A DNA stretch of 64,000 bases, from positions 218,669-282,668 of the forward strand of contig JAZAYU010000168.1 in NCBI GenBank assembly GCA_038501625.1, written 5' to 3'. This DNA is from Corbicula japonica (Eukaryota > Mollusca > Bivalvia > Venerida > Cyrenidae). The position numbers were made by a program, and so were the translations under genes. Positions 8,412-17,480 of the stretch are shown here, one piece after another. The notes below the pieces were generated by a model that saw only the letters and a list, made by a program, of their open reading frames with translations, searched no databases and was not told where the DNA came from. The first letter of the stretch is position 1, and every line of letters begins with the position of its first letter.

Positions 8412-8650
8412 GTACAGACGAACTAGTGTTGGTGCCCAAGGATAAATTTGAAATTCTATCGCGACAACCAAGTCATGATTTCAAAGAACCTGTAACCGTT
8501 TCAAGTGTTGGCATACAGACTGAACCACAGACACTGCCCGATGAGCAACAGGAAGTTGAAACACATATTTCAAAATGGATGCCGATTCAAAGAAAAACTA
8601 TAATTCCCAGTACTAGACCTAAGAAAAAACTAAAGTGGAAACAATACTGA
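8408..8650 (+). CDS. Small acidic-to-basic protein, last gene of capsid block
   Basis: Predicted 80 residues starting in an ATGA overlap. It begins with L-V-L-V-P-K-D-K-F-E, has a Pro/Gln/Glu-rich middle and a Lys-rich C-terminus. No family is recognised; I have an unverified impression that small proteins starting with a similar L-V-P-K motif occur beside Polinton packaging genes. An AATAAA lies about 85 bases downstream (8737), consistent with the end of the rightward transcription unit. Confidence 0.55.
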   Translation: MSTDELVLVPKDKFEILSRQPSHDFKEPVTVSSVGIQTEPQTLPDEQQEVETHISKWMPIQRKTIIPSTRPKKKLKWKQY

Positions 8651-9182
8651 CATTTTCTTGTGTAATTGAATTATTGTTTATTTGTTTTCTATGCATTTAT
8701 GAAACCCGTTGTAAATTTATAAATTATGCTAGTTGTAAATAAATATCAAACTGTTTGAGGGTCTTCGTGTATTTTTTAAGAAAATAATAAAAAGAGACAA
8801 TATAAAAATTCATGACATTTTATTTAGATATATTGCACATTTATTCATTAACAAAATTATCTTGTAAATATACAGTGGTGAATTTTCTTTTCAAGTTTCA
8901 TTAATAAACTGCACTTTTCAATATCAACACCAAACTATGTAACGCATGAATTGCAAATTCACCCCTCTAGATAATAATTGTCACGCCCGTGATCAAGATA
9001 ATCACCTTGAACAATGCGGACTTATAACAACGGGTGAAAACATGAAATTTACAAGGTTTAACAATCATGTGCAACAATAAATGGTACAATAATAGTGTCT
9101 TTCAAAAACATTAAATTTGTACATATTATACATATTGTCACCATCTGCACAAGTTTTAAAGATATATGACACTTTCGGCAAA

Positions 9183-9221
<39 letters not shown>

Positions 9222-9460
9222 AAGTATGATTTACACATATCATTTGCGAGCACTTTGAAGGGGCCGTTTGTCAGAAGCTCATCAGTAAGAATATGCATGC
9301 ATTTTAATTGTGAAATATATTTCATGAGCACTATGCCACATATATAAATAAGGTTTTCATTGCAATTTTGCAATTGTCATTTTTCTGTAATCACAGAGTA
9401 ACAATACATATTCAAATACAAAATATTCTGGTAATAAATGGAAATGTACAATGGTTTGAC
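8651..9460. other. Convergent intergenic region with polyadenylation signals
   Basis: Separates the rightward capsid block from the leftward polymerase gene. The plus strand has AATAAA near 8737 and further AATAAA-like runs. The minus strand has several (plus-strand TTTATT, e.g. 8817). A (AAAT)n microsatellite covers 9180-9222. No convincing gene is present; short frames here are AT-rich shadows. Confidence 0.6.
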
Positions 9461-12400
9461 TTATTTAAGTTTAAAATGCCCGTATGCAAAGGTCGACACC
9501 TTGTCATCGAAAATGTAGCGCTTATCATCGAAAGGCGAAAGTCCAGTTTTTGAAGAATGAATGGTATAAACTTGATGCGAATGACTTCTGATCTGGGTCA
9601 TGTGCACGACTGAAGATCTTTCCCCAAACAAAGTCTCTTTATAGCGTTGATGGGTGAGAGATTTCTTAATGACACTCTTTTTTATCCCCTTTGCAGTTTT
9701 CTTCTCCCCATCTTCGGCCAAAATGCTGTACATTTTTGGTTTTAGCCCTACAAACTCACGCACAATGTGTGAGTTGTGTTCGTCTTTAAAATATCCCAGT
9801 TTCTTTTTGTTTTTGACGCTATAAAGAGGATGTGTTTGAGGGTAATCCGAAAAGTCAAAAACGTCTGGGAACTTTGTGGCGAAATCCGCATACAGATCGT
9901 CTGTCTTAATAAAATAACACAAACTATCTGTATCGCTAAAACAGACTTCTACCTTGTCACCGTACACTGGCTTCATAACATCGTAATGAAAATGATACAT
10001 GAGCCATTTTGAAATGTCAAGAATAGACACCCCGCAATACACAGGTCTATTCAGTTTGACTTTCGTTTTCAACATGTGAATGGCTGCCAAATGTTCGTTG
10101 AAAATTTGGAAGGATTTGAATGCGGGGGAAGCTATGAGCTTGTTCATTTTTCGTTCTTTTGAAGTGGAGATTAGCTCCACTCTTTGGTGCTTACGCACGT
10201 TTTCCAAAGTTTTGCCGAAAATGGCGTTGTTTGCCAATTTGAAAAAGTCCTTTTCGAAAGCGTTTTTAGCGTTCTTTCTCATTTCGGTGTTGAAGTCAAT
10301 GTACTGTTTGATCCAGGGTTTCTGGGCAAAGGTCAGAACTCTGTTTATGCGTATCAGCTTCATCCCCAATTTAAGGTACAGAAGCAAATTCTTTCCGTGA
10401 AGGATGTAATTTGTCTTGTCCATTAAATTGGGAATGAGCTTTGGTGTGGATTTATACACAAAAGTTTTCCCAGACTCTTTTAACTTTTCAGGAAACAACG
10501 ATTGATAAAGAGTCTTCGAATAGTCGGACAGCATGGAATCATTCACTGTCAATCTTTCGGGGCATAAGGGGTAGGAGTTGTGGGCATCATGGATTTCAGG
10601 GGGATAGGCCAGGTCGACGTCGAGGATAAAGCCTGTCTCTGTGTAATTAGCTATTCGACTTAAATCAAAGTGTTTAACCTGTTCCTCGGTTAACCATTGG
10701 AAATCGCCCACGGGCAGGGGCTCGGACATGGCATACCCGTACAGATTGTTAGCGTCGAGGTAGACAATGAAACTGTCTTCTTTTTCGGGGTCATAGTCGG
10801 GCATGTACTTGTTATTGGCTTGACAGTGACGAAGATTGATGGAGCTTATTCCGCCTCTCATCATATCTTCGCAAAAGTTATACATGGTGGGGTCCGTGAG
10901 AAGTTCCAATTGAACCCCAGTCATTTTCAAACAAGCTTGCCACGACATGGAAGGTAAAGTGATGAAATGTAGACAGTCGAGACCGTAATTGGTAAAGCAA
11001 ATCTCTCTGAAGGCATCAAAAACATCCGCCAACAGGAGCGTATCACACTTGAGGTAGAGATCATGATATTCCCCCAGAGTTTGCACATCAAAAGCCTGCC
11101 ATATCTCCTGAGCATATTGATAGTCCTCTTCCGACACAGTTTCCTCTGTCAGAGAGCTATAAAACGCTTCTCTAGGAGGCAAGTTTTTCATGAGCATCTT
11201 CTCGGGGCCTGTCATGTACTCGTAACAAAAGACGCCCTTGCGTAAAAGCAAGCTCGCCTTACCTTCTTCAGTGTGTTTGACCAGATGCTTAAACCGTGAT
11301 AGCCCTCCACTGTTGCTTAAATTTGTGACCAATGTATCCAAAGAAGCGTTCATAAACTGAACCGAGTCTAAGAACACGAGATTGTTGACCGTGAAGGAGA
11401 TGTATTTCTCCATGTTGTTGGGAATGCAAGAGATGTTCTTTTCTTCAAACTGTCCTAACTCTCGGATGATGAAATGGGAGTCATAGTTCTTTCCATTGTG
11501 AAATATGACTGGGACCTTTTTACATATTTTGTATTGCAGATTGCAGTAGGAGTGGGCGGCACCGCGGAATCGCCCCGTTAGATGACAGTGATCACGCACA
11601 CGGTCAACACCTAACGGCTTTTCGCATATATGGCAGTAAGTGGCACCTCGAAAATCATGTTGGGCTTGATCATCATAAATCATTTCAGCGGGTGTGCTCA
11701 GGATCTCTTCGATCTCCTCACTTTCGGTCATGAGACACTCGATGAAATGCTTTATGACATCCGGACCACTGTAAACCACCGGGGGTTTACAGTAATCTGC
11801 CTGTTCACTTACCACCATATAACAAAAACCGGAAGGCACGTGCCTGTGCGTGAGGGTTGATGCAGAAGTATTCGCATCAGAGTTTTCAATTGGCTCGAGA
11901 AAACACTCGAAATCGGCATATATTCTAAATGGTTTTTTCAATTGATATTTAAATTTTTTGAAACACAAGATGTCGCTCTTTTCATCGGGCATTTCTATTT
12001 TTTGAGCTTCGTGTTTTTTACATAAAACAACATGTTCATTTAACAGAGACTGTGTACTGAAACGATGAAGACAGTATGGACAGTAATATGCGGCCCCATC
12101 ATGTTTGATTAAATGACTGAGAAATCGGCTCAAGTTCTTTATCCAAACATAATGAGATTTGTCTCCATCCCGCAAGAGCAACAAGTCAATTTTCGTGGGA
12201 TAATCAACATTTGAAATGCGTAATGGAAATATTTCACCTTCATCATATCCATACAGATTGATGGAGATGTCATTCTGCATTTCAAATTTTGATATTTGTT
12301 GAATCTGAACGGGATACGAGATCCCAGTCATATTCAACTCCCCTTCAAATTGCGTGTACTTGGAAACTCTGTACGAGTTTCGATCAAATCTTTTTAAGGC

Positions 12401-13507
12401 CGATAAAACTGCCCATAAAAAGCACTTATTATCTTTGTTTTGTACATTGATTAGACAATTTTTCTGTCTCAACGCGGGAGGAGTCGGGATGTAGCTACGT
12501 CCCTGTAAAGGAACGTAGCGCGCAATATTTACATCCATTTTCAAAATTTCATCAAGAATCCACCCCGACCCCTCACGCACGAAAGCTTCGAAAGACTGAA
12601 AGATTTTCTGGTGAGCTTCTGACAAATCAATTTCCGTATCATTAGGGAGAACAATTTGATATTTAGATCTAAAATGCGGTGAAGAATAAATTCTTCTACC
12701 GTCTTTTTCTTTATAAAATTTGACCTGAACATTAAGATTGAATTTTACACCTCTTTTTATATTTAAATCATTCCTAATAATTTCGATAATTTCGTTTTTA
12801 GTGCTCGCAAAAAATATAAGTAAATCATACTTATCTATTTCATTTGGAAAAATGGTGACGGTTCTTAGTCCATTGTTAATAGCAATTTGCTCAGTTGTTC
12901 TGTGGTGTTCTGCTTGTTCTGGTTGTTGTTGTTGTTGTTGGTCCTGTTGTTGTTGTTGTTCTGGTTGTTGTTCTTCTTGTTGTTGTTCTTGTTCATGTTG
13001 TTGTTGGTGTTCTGGTTGTTGTTGTTGTTGGTCCTGTTGTTGTTGTTGTTGTTGTTGCTGCTGCTGTTGTTGTTGTTCTGGTTGTTGTTGTTGTTGTTGT
13101 TCATGTTGCTGTCGTTGTTGCTGCTGATATTGTTGCAGCTGCTGATGATATTGTTGTTGATGCAGAAGGTGTTGTTGTTGCTGCTGATATTGTTGCAGCA
13201 GCTGCTGATGATATTGTTGTTCATGCTGAAGGTGTTGCTGTTGAAGAAATTGTTGCTGCTGATGATTATGTTGCTGTTGTTGCTGATGGTTATTTTGCTG
13301 TTGCGGTTGTTGCATCTGCTGTTGTTGTTGTAGCTGCGGTTCCTGCTTTTGACATCGAGTCTTTTGGTGTCTTTTTAGACTTGATTTCTGCGTGAAATAT
13401 TTGCCGCATATGTCGCATGTAAATTTTTCATCGCCATGAACCGACGAATAGTGCCTGTCCCGGTTCCAGGCATTGGCGAATTGCTTGCCACATGTTTTGC
13501 AGTCCAT
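9461..13507 (-). CDS. Protein-primed family B DNA polymerase of Polinton
   Basis: Predicted 1348 residues. Order: two C2H2 fingers (residues 3-52); Gln-rich tract (55-200); a domain with K-C-F-L-W at 361-365 and S-H-Y-V-W at 451-455; a zinc-finger-like C476/C479/H492/C496; exonuclease motifs I (D532, E534), II (H-N-G-K-N-Y-D, 670-676) and III (Y818 to D828). Inserted between I and II is an endonuclease VII-like cluster (C625, C628, D-H-C-H 639-642, C655). Polymerase motif A has D918 within D-A-N-N-L-Y; motif B is K-L-A-N-N-A-I-F-G (1090-1098); motif C is S-D-T-D-S (1191-1195). The end has the F-D-D-K-R-Y and A-Y-G-H signature. It would replicate the linear element using a terminal-protein primer and proofread. 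The ATG has a strong context and sits two bases after a consensus 3' splice site (see 13688-13769), so an upstream exon is likely. All catalytic residues are present. Confidence 0.95.
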   Translation of the reverse strand: MDCKTCGKQFANAWNRDRHYSSVHGDEKFTCDICGKYFTQKSSLKRHQKTRCQKQEPQLQQQQQMQQPQQQNNHQQQQQHNHQQQQFLQQQHLQHEQQYHQQLLQQYQQQQQHLLHQQQYHQQLQQYQQQQRQQHEQQQQQQPEQQQQQQQQQQQQQQDQQQQQPEHQQQHEQEQQQEEQQPEQQQQQDQQQQQQPEQAEHHRTTEQIAINNGLRTVTIFPNEIDKYDLLIFFASTKNEIIEIIRNDLNIKRGVKFNLNVQVKFYKEKDGRRIYSSPHFRSKYQIVLPNDTEIDLSEAHQKIFQSFEAFVREGSGWILDEILKMDVNIARYVPLQGRSYIPTPPALRQKNCLINVQNKDNKCFLWAVLSALKRFDRNSYRVSKYTQFEGELNMTGISYPVQIQQISKFEMQNDISINLYGYDEGEIFPLRISNVDYPTKIDLLLLRDGDKSHYVWIKNLSRFLSHLIKHDGAAYYCPYCLHRFSTQSLLNEHVVLCKKHEAQKIEMPDEKSDILCFKKFKYQLKKPFRIYADFECFLEPIENSDANTSASTLTHRHVPSGFCYMVVSEQADYCKPPVVYSGPDVIKHFIECLMTESEEIEEILSTPAEMIYDDQAQHDFRGATYCHICEKPLGVDRVRDHCHLTGRFRGAAHSYCNLQYKICKKVPVIFHNGKNYDSHFIIRELGQFEEKNISCIPNNMEKYISFTVNNLVFLDSVQFMNASLDTLVTNLSNSGGLSRFKHLVKHTEEGKASLLLRKGVFCYEYMTGPEKMLMKNLPPREAFYSSLTEETVSEEDYQYAQEIWQAFDVQTLGEYHDLYLKCDTLLLADVFDAFREICFTNYGLDCLHFITLPSMSWQACLKMTGVQLELLTDPTMYNFCEDMMRGGISSINLRHCQANNKYMPDYDPEKEDSFIVYLDANNLYGYAMSEPLPVGDFQWLTEEQVKHFDLSRIANYTETGFILDVDLAYPPEIHDAHNSYPLCPERLTVNDSMLSDYSKTLYQSLFPEKLKESGKTFVYKSTPKLIPNLMDKTNYILHGKNLLLYLKLGMKLIRINRVLTFAQKPWIKQYIDFNTEMRKNAKNAFEKDFFKLANNAIFGKTLENVRKHQRVELISTSKERKMNKLIASPAFKSFQIFNEHLAAIHMLKTKVKLNRPVYCGVSILDISKWLMYHFHYDVMKPVYGDKVEVCFSDTDSLCYFIKTDDLYADFATKFPDVFDFSDYPQTHPLYSVKNKKKLGYFKDEHNSHIVREFVGLKPKMYSILAEDGEKKTAKGIKKSVIKKSLTHQRYKETLFGERSSVVHMTQIRSHSHQVYTIHSSKTGLSPFDDKRYIFDDKVSTFAYGHFKLK
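12908..13345 (-). repeat. CAA/CAG glutamine-coding tract within polymerase gene
   Basis: About 146 codons, mostly Gln with scattered His, Glu, Pro and Leu. Coded by mixed CAA and CAG, with partially repeated blocks such as the H-Q-Q-x-L-x-Q-Y units at residues 95-130. The mix of codons and substitutions argues against a purely recent expansion. The tract links the N-terminal zinc fingers to the polymerase body. Confidence 0.85.
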
Positions 13508-13687
13508 TTCTACAAAATAAGAGAAAATTAAAGCTTAATTCTTTGTAATATCTGCAATTTCAAACGCATACATTTTAACAATATTTATCTTCGATTGATA
13601 AAAAGAATTTAATCATTTCTGTTTGGAGTAGATGCAAATGATAAATATATAAATCATACATATATGAAATAAACATACTATACATAC

Positions 13688-13769
13688 CTTCAATATATTC
13701 GTGTACTTTCACTATTAATTCCAAATTTTCTTCAGCAAACCTCACACATTTGACTTTCCACTTTTCTTT
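13688..13769 (-). other. Putative 82-base exon, copy 1 (5' of polymerase)
   Basis: On the minus strand the segment is preceded by a T-rich tract ending TTTTGTAG and followed by GTATGT, i.e. canonical 3' and 5' splice sites. It is open in one frame (27 codons plus one base). Joining it to the acceptor just before the polymerase ATG (exon start 13509, intron 178 bases) keeps the reading frame into the polymerase. It may therefore encode an N-terminal extension or serve as a 5' leader exon. No in-frame ATG is inside it. Confidence 0.55.
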
Positions 13770-13968
13770 CTACAAAATAAATTAAAAAATTAAAGCTAAA
13801 TTCCCTGAAATATTTGCAATTTTAAACTTATGTTATGCATGCACACTTTAACAAATGTCTCTATCATTGATTATATTGATAAAAAGAATTTAATCATTTC
13901 TGTTTGGAGTAGATGCAAATGATAAATATATAAATCATACATATATGAAATAAACATACTATACATAC

Positions 13969-14050
13969 CTTCAATATATTCGTGTACTTTCACTATTAAT
14001 TCCAAATTTTCTTCAGCAAACCTCACACATTTGACATTCCACTTTTCTTT
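13969..14050 (-). other. Putative 82-base exon, copy 2
   Basis: Same splice-type borders as copy 1, with a single base difference (14036), which would change one Lys codon to Asn. Because 82 is not a multiple of three, including both copies would shift the frame and meet a stop. Only one copy can be used per in-frame transcript. Confidence 0.5.
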
Positions 14051-14244
14051 CTACAAAATAAATTAAAAAATTAAAGCTAAATTCCCTGAAATATTTGCAA
14101 TTTTAAACTTATGTTATGCATGCACACTTTAACAAATGTCTCTATCATTGATTATATTGATAAAAAGAATTTAATCATTTCTGTTTTGGAGTAGATGCAA
14201 ATGATAAATAAATAAAAATATTTGAAATAAAACACTATACATAC

Positions 14245-14317
14245 CTTCAATATATTCGTGCACAAGTTATTTCCAAATTCCAAATTTACTTTAACAAACA
14301 CGACGTCTTTTTCTCTT
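14245..14317 (-). pseudogene. Eroded third copy of the 82-base exon
   Basis: Retains the donor-like GAAG|GTATGT and about 25 bases of the exon end. The upstream part has diverged, with small deletions and a poor acceptor. Confidence 0.45.
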
Positions 14318-14345
14318 TTAAGTTAGATATTATAACCGCTGTTGT

Positions 14346-14540
14346 ATGCACATAGATGATTTCTGTCGCAATGTCTTTAAAATTACAAAACAAGAGTATT
14401 TAACCCAAATAAAATATGTTGTCATGACAATGAATCCTAAGTTTTCATTCGCTAAAGATGCTAAAAGGGCGTCGCTTTTCGATTGTTTAGTGAAAAAATG
14501 CGAGTACATAAAAACTTATCCTGTTTACACATACTTGTGA
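14346..14540 (+). CDS. Doubtful 64-residue ORF near right repeat
   Basis: Short open frame with an aromatic/Lys-rich composition, located between the exon-like repeats and the right terminal repeat. No recognised motif. It lies antisense to what may be the first exon or promoter of the polymerase gene, so it may be chance. Confidence 0.2.
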   Translation: MHIDDFCRNVFKITKQEYLTQIKYVVMTMNPKFSFAKDAKRASLFDCLVKKCEYIKTYPVYTYL

Positions 14541-14697
14541 TGCACTTTATTAGACGTAACACCTTCATTGAAATTAAACATACCAGACACGATTAACTTT
14601 CCACTTAATTAGTGTCAAAATCCACTTGACAAGGATTAATCATACCAGACAGGATTAACTATCCATTTAATTATTGCCTTAACAAGCACTTCACCGG

Positions 14698-15432
14698 GAT
14701 TGATCATACCGGACAGGATTAACTATCCACTTAATTAGTGTCAAAATCCACTTGACAAGGATTAATCATACCAGACAGGATTAACTATCCATTTAATTAT
14801 TGCCTTAACAAGCACTTCACCGGGATTAAGTATTACGTCATAATCCTTGCTCTTGCTCAGGCTCCGGCTCCAGAAAACGCCTCGCTCTCACACACGTATA
14901 CTGAATATTGTGGCACCTTAAATATTTGAATAACATACTGATTCTTCAAGCGTCAGTCACAAATATTTATTATTAACATTGTTAAATTAAATACTAAACA
15001 TGTTAAATATGTGAATAACGTAGTGAAAATGAATCTTTTCATAAATTTAACGGGTAACAGTGAATAAAGCTCACTTCAATGAGTTTTTGTAATATTCACT
15101 TCGATGAGTTTTTGTTGTAAATAAATGTGAATCCTCTAATCGTTATCGCATATATCTGCTTAAATAATAATAATAAAAAGATAAGCTGATCCGAATGTTT
15201 GCATCTGCTCTGGGTCTACACACAGTTCAGGATTCAGTTAATTAATTTCTGAAAAACACCCCTGTGCACAATGAATGAACTGGATTAAATCGTTAATAAG
15301 AAGAAACCATTTCATTAATTTAACGGGTAACAGTGAATAAAGCTCACTTCAGTGAGTTTTTGTAATACTCACTTTGATGAGTTTTTGTTGCAAATAAATG
15401 TGAATCCTTTTATCGCATTTATCTGCTAAAAT

Positions 15433-15464
<32 letters not shown>

Positions 15465-15668
15465 AATGAGTTTTATTTAATATAAAATTATTTTAAATGA
15501 TTCCATTATACCTGTTTAATCCCCCTATTGTCAATCTAGTGGTAGAGGAATTGTTATATATGGTAGAGGCCATTGTTATAAACGGTAGAGTTCTTTGTTA
15601 TATTTGGTAGAGGCTATTGTTAAAAATTGCCTCAGGGGGTGAGTTCGAACTGTCATTTTCCTACTACT
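14698..15668 (-). repeat. Right terminal inverted repeat of Polinton
   Basis: Reverse complement of the left repeat. Immediately inside it (14580-14831) a 126-base unit is tandemly repeated: copies begin near 14601 and 14727, while the left end has only about one copy. The internal trinucleotide microsatellite (15433-15465) is clearly shorter than at the left end. The outermost bases read CCTACTACT at 15660-15668, so the element begins with AGTAG in both directions. Confidence 0.88.
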
Positions 15669-16131
15669 ATTGACGATGTATTTGCGGCTGAAAAAACAAA
15701 GTTGGATAGACTCGGTGGAAGGTCTAAGATATACTACGTCATCTCCATCGGCAACCATAAGACCGGATAACAGGGACCATTCCTGGTGCCGTGCACGGCA
15801 TGAGAGTTCAACGCAATCAGAAACATCTGCCTACACATCAGACAGAAATTTCCTGGTGCGGTCAATCCGTTCCTTACACAGGAAGGTGTACCATTCAAGT
15901 CGTCGCGAGTTTCAAGGGAGTTCGTTGAGGCATGGAAACGTGCAGGAATGCATAGGAAATACTGTACTTACGCCCACCGACAACAGAAAATATGTGGTGA
16001 GTACTGTTCTAGCCCGTTTTCCAGAAACTTTGGTAGACGGTTCTGGCAACGTTTATTTTGATTCGTTTTCCGAAGAAATGCTTGAAATTTTAATAAAAGA
16101 AGAGTCAAAGCTGACCACATACCTTTTCTGA
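15655..16131 (+). pseudogene. Coding-like sequence beside Polinton right end, unrecognised
   Basis: Three successive stretches look coding but in different frames: about 15655-15762, about 15800-16000, and the end of the 15670-16131 frame (notably 15980-16125, with an acidic, F/E/L-rich ending). No domain is recognised. It could be a frameshifted mobile-element gene or a host exon into which the Polinton inserted, since the first stretch begins within a few bases of the terminus. Confidence 0.3.
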
Positions 16132-17230
16132 TCAAAATATACGTTTCTCGCTTCACCAGAGTAAACGATTGTGCGCGAATCACCACACCCCCTGCCCATG
16201 TGGTCATTTTGACTTGATAATCGATTTATATCACATATATATCGAGGGCTGAACGGAAAACTGTCGTAACTCACATTTTTTTCAAAAATCATATTTTTGC
16301 ATTTTTGACATTCTTTACCACTAATACATATGTACAAAAAAATCTTAGCACCATATTCTTATTTTAAGTCACATACATGTGACAGTTGCAAAAAAAGTCG
16401 TATCTCAATCCCTATATTTTTAGAAATGGAAAACTGTCGTAACTTGAGTTACATACAGTTTTCCATAATGAGAGTTCATATTACATACAATGATCTTAAT
16501 GGAAAACTGTCGTATCTTAGATCATGAACTAATTTCATGAACAACTGATGATGTCACCATTGTGATATCATGATATCTGGAACTGTTCAACCTTCACAGT
16601 ACAGAGTATGAATATTTTTTTTGAGAGCTGAACATGAGAAGTTTAGCAAACTTTTCTGAGAGTAAGTCTTAACCGAGGTTATGACTACAACAATTAATGT
16701 AATTTTAATATCTCCGCATTGATTCGGAGTAAACTCTTGAAACTTTAGATAACTAAATACACCAGTTTCACTTCTTTTAATGGTATTGTCATTCAAATAC
16801 GTAGTGTGCCCCGTACATTCAATCAGTGCTGTTATTAGTTACGTCCTTTGAAGGTCATTCTGCACGATACTTATGTACTAGGTTAATAGTACTAGTAAAA
16901 TTTCTTTTGTTTTAATATTTCTGCCACTTTAAAGATGAGTGGTTTCAATATCCCAGTCTATACAGTTTTGGATATTGTTCAGTCACCCCAAGGATATATT
17001 TCCTGCTTTTTAAATTTTGCCTTTGGAATCCCCTGTCAAAATTCCATTCTGTTTAGATCCACCCATTGTTTTCTTGTTTAGGGCAAACCCATTCTTTTAT
17101 CTGGGGACCAATGCCGCTGCACTTGGAATGGTAGTAATCTGAAAATACCGCATGGAAAGTTCCATCACATGCATTCCATCGTTTGGGATGGACCAAAATT
17201 TTACTGTTTATTGATTAAATATTGTGTTGT

Positions 17231-17300
17231 GCTCAACCCGGGGCTAGGTGGCGTGGGGAGTAATATGCATTTCCATTACTGTCCATGAACAGGCTCAATC
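17231..17300 (+). repeat. Copy of a dispersed repeat (see 27209-27275)
   Basis: About 65 bases, including a conserved block with ATGCAT TTCCATTACTGTCC, recur in reverse orientation at 27209-27275. Either a host repeat end or part of the HNH-bearing element. Confidence 0.5.
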
Positions 17301-17442
17301 AAACCGAGTCATATTTGTCGTGTCTGGTGTCTTTGAAAGTTCCCTTTTCATCTATTTCAATAGCTTTTGTGAGGAGGATAGACTGAAACCAGTCTAAAAT
17401 GCAACAACATCTTTTACATAACTGAAACGCCATCGCATCAAC

Positions 17443-17480
17443 CAGGGTCTATTTAATCAATTACTAATTAAATAGACCCT
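17443..17480. mobile_element. 38-bp double-terminus insertion with 8-bp target duplication
   Basis: Consists only of the two inverted ends (CAGGGTCTATTTAAT and its complement) around a ~7-base centre. It is flanked by perfect direct copies of GCATCAAC (17435-17442 and 17481-17488). Same ends as the 2.2 kb element at 22324. The CAGGG start and 8-bp duplication fit the hAT superfamily. Confidence 0.75.

Larger units (their letters stand above)
13508..14345 (-). repeat. Tandem ~280-base repeat upstream of polymerase
   Basis: Three copies of a ~280-base unit (about 13508-13769, 13770-14050, 14051-14317). The first two are nearly identical over most of their length; the third is eroded at its distal end. 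Each of the first two contains an 82-base segment bounded by splice-type signals, listed separately. The remainder of each unit is AT-rich, intron-like sequence. Confidence 0.8.
711..15668 (+). mobile_element. Complete Maverick/Polinton element
   Basis: A ~14.96 kb self-synthesising DNA transposon related to dsDNA viruses. Seen: ~1 kb inverted terminal repeats and open, undisrupted genes for the four hallmark functions: rve-type integrase, protein-primed family B polymerase, packaging ATPase and major capsid protein. A probable penton protein and several small proteins are also present. Capsid and ATPase genes run rightward, and the polymerase runs leftward toward them. Known: Polintons are usually 15-20 kb with terminal repeats of 0.1-1 kb, a 6-bp target duplication and an Ulp1-like protease. 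Here the size fits, but no Ulp1-like protease ORF is visible and the target duplication could not be fixed. Near-identical inner repeats and intact ORFs suggest recent activity. An adintovirus-like integrated virus would look the same by sequence. Confidence 0.95.

Noticed and set aside
9776..11860. Plus-strand frames of 60-106 residues
   Set aside because: Antisense shadows of the polymerase gene.
12738..13395. Plus-strand frames rich in Cys, Leu or Val
   Set aside because: They are the complementary reading of the polymerase's CAA/CAG tract, not genes.
14346..14540. Ulp1-like protease candidate for the Polinton
   Set aside because: The only unassigned frame of note near the right end, but it is 64 residues with no H…D…Q…C arrangement.
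711..15668. Adenovirus or other exogenous virus genome contaminating the assembly
   Set aside because: It has terminal repeats, an rve integrase and flanking repeat-rich DNA on both sides, so it is an integrated element.
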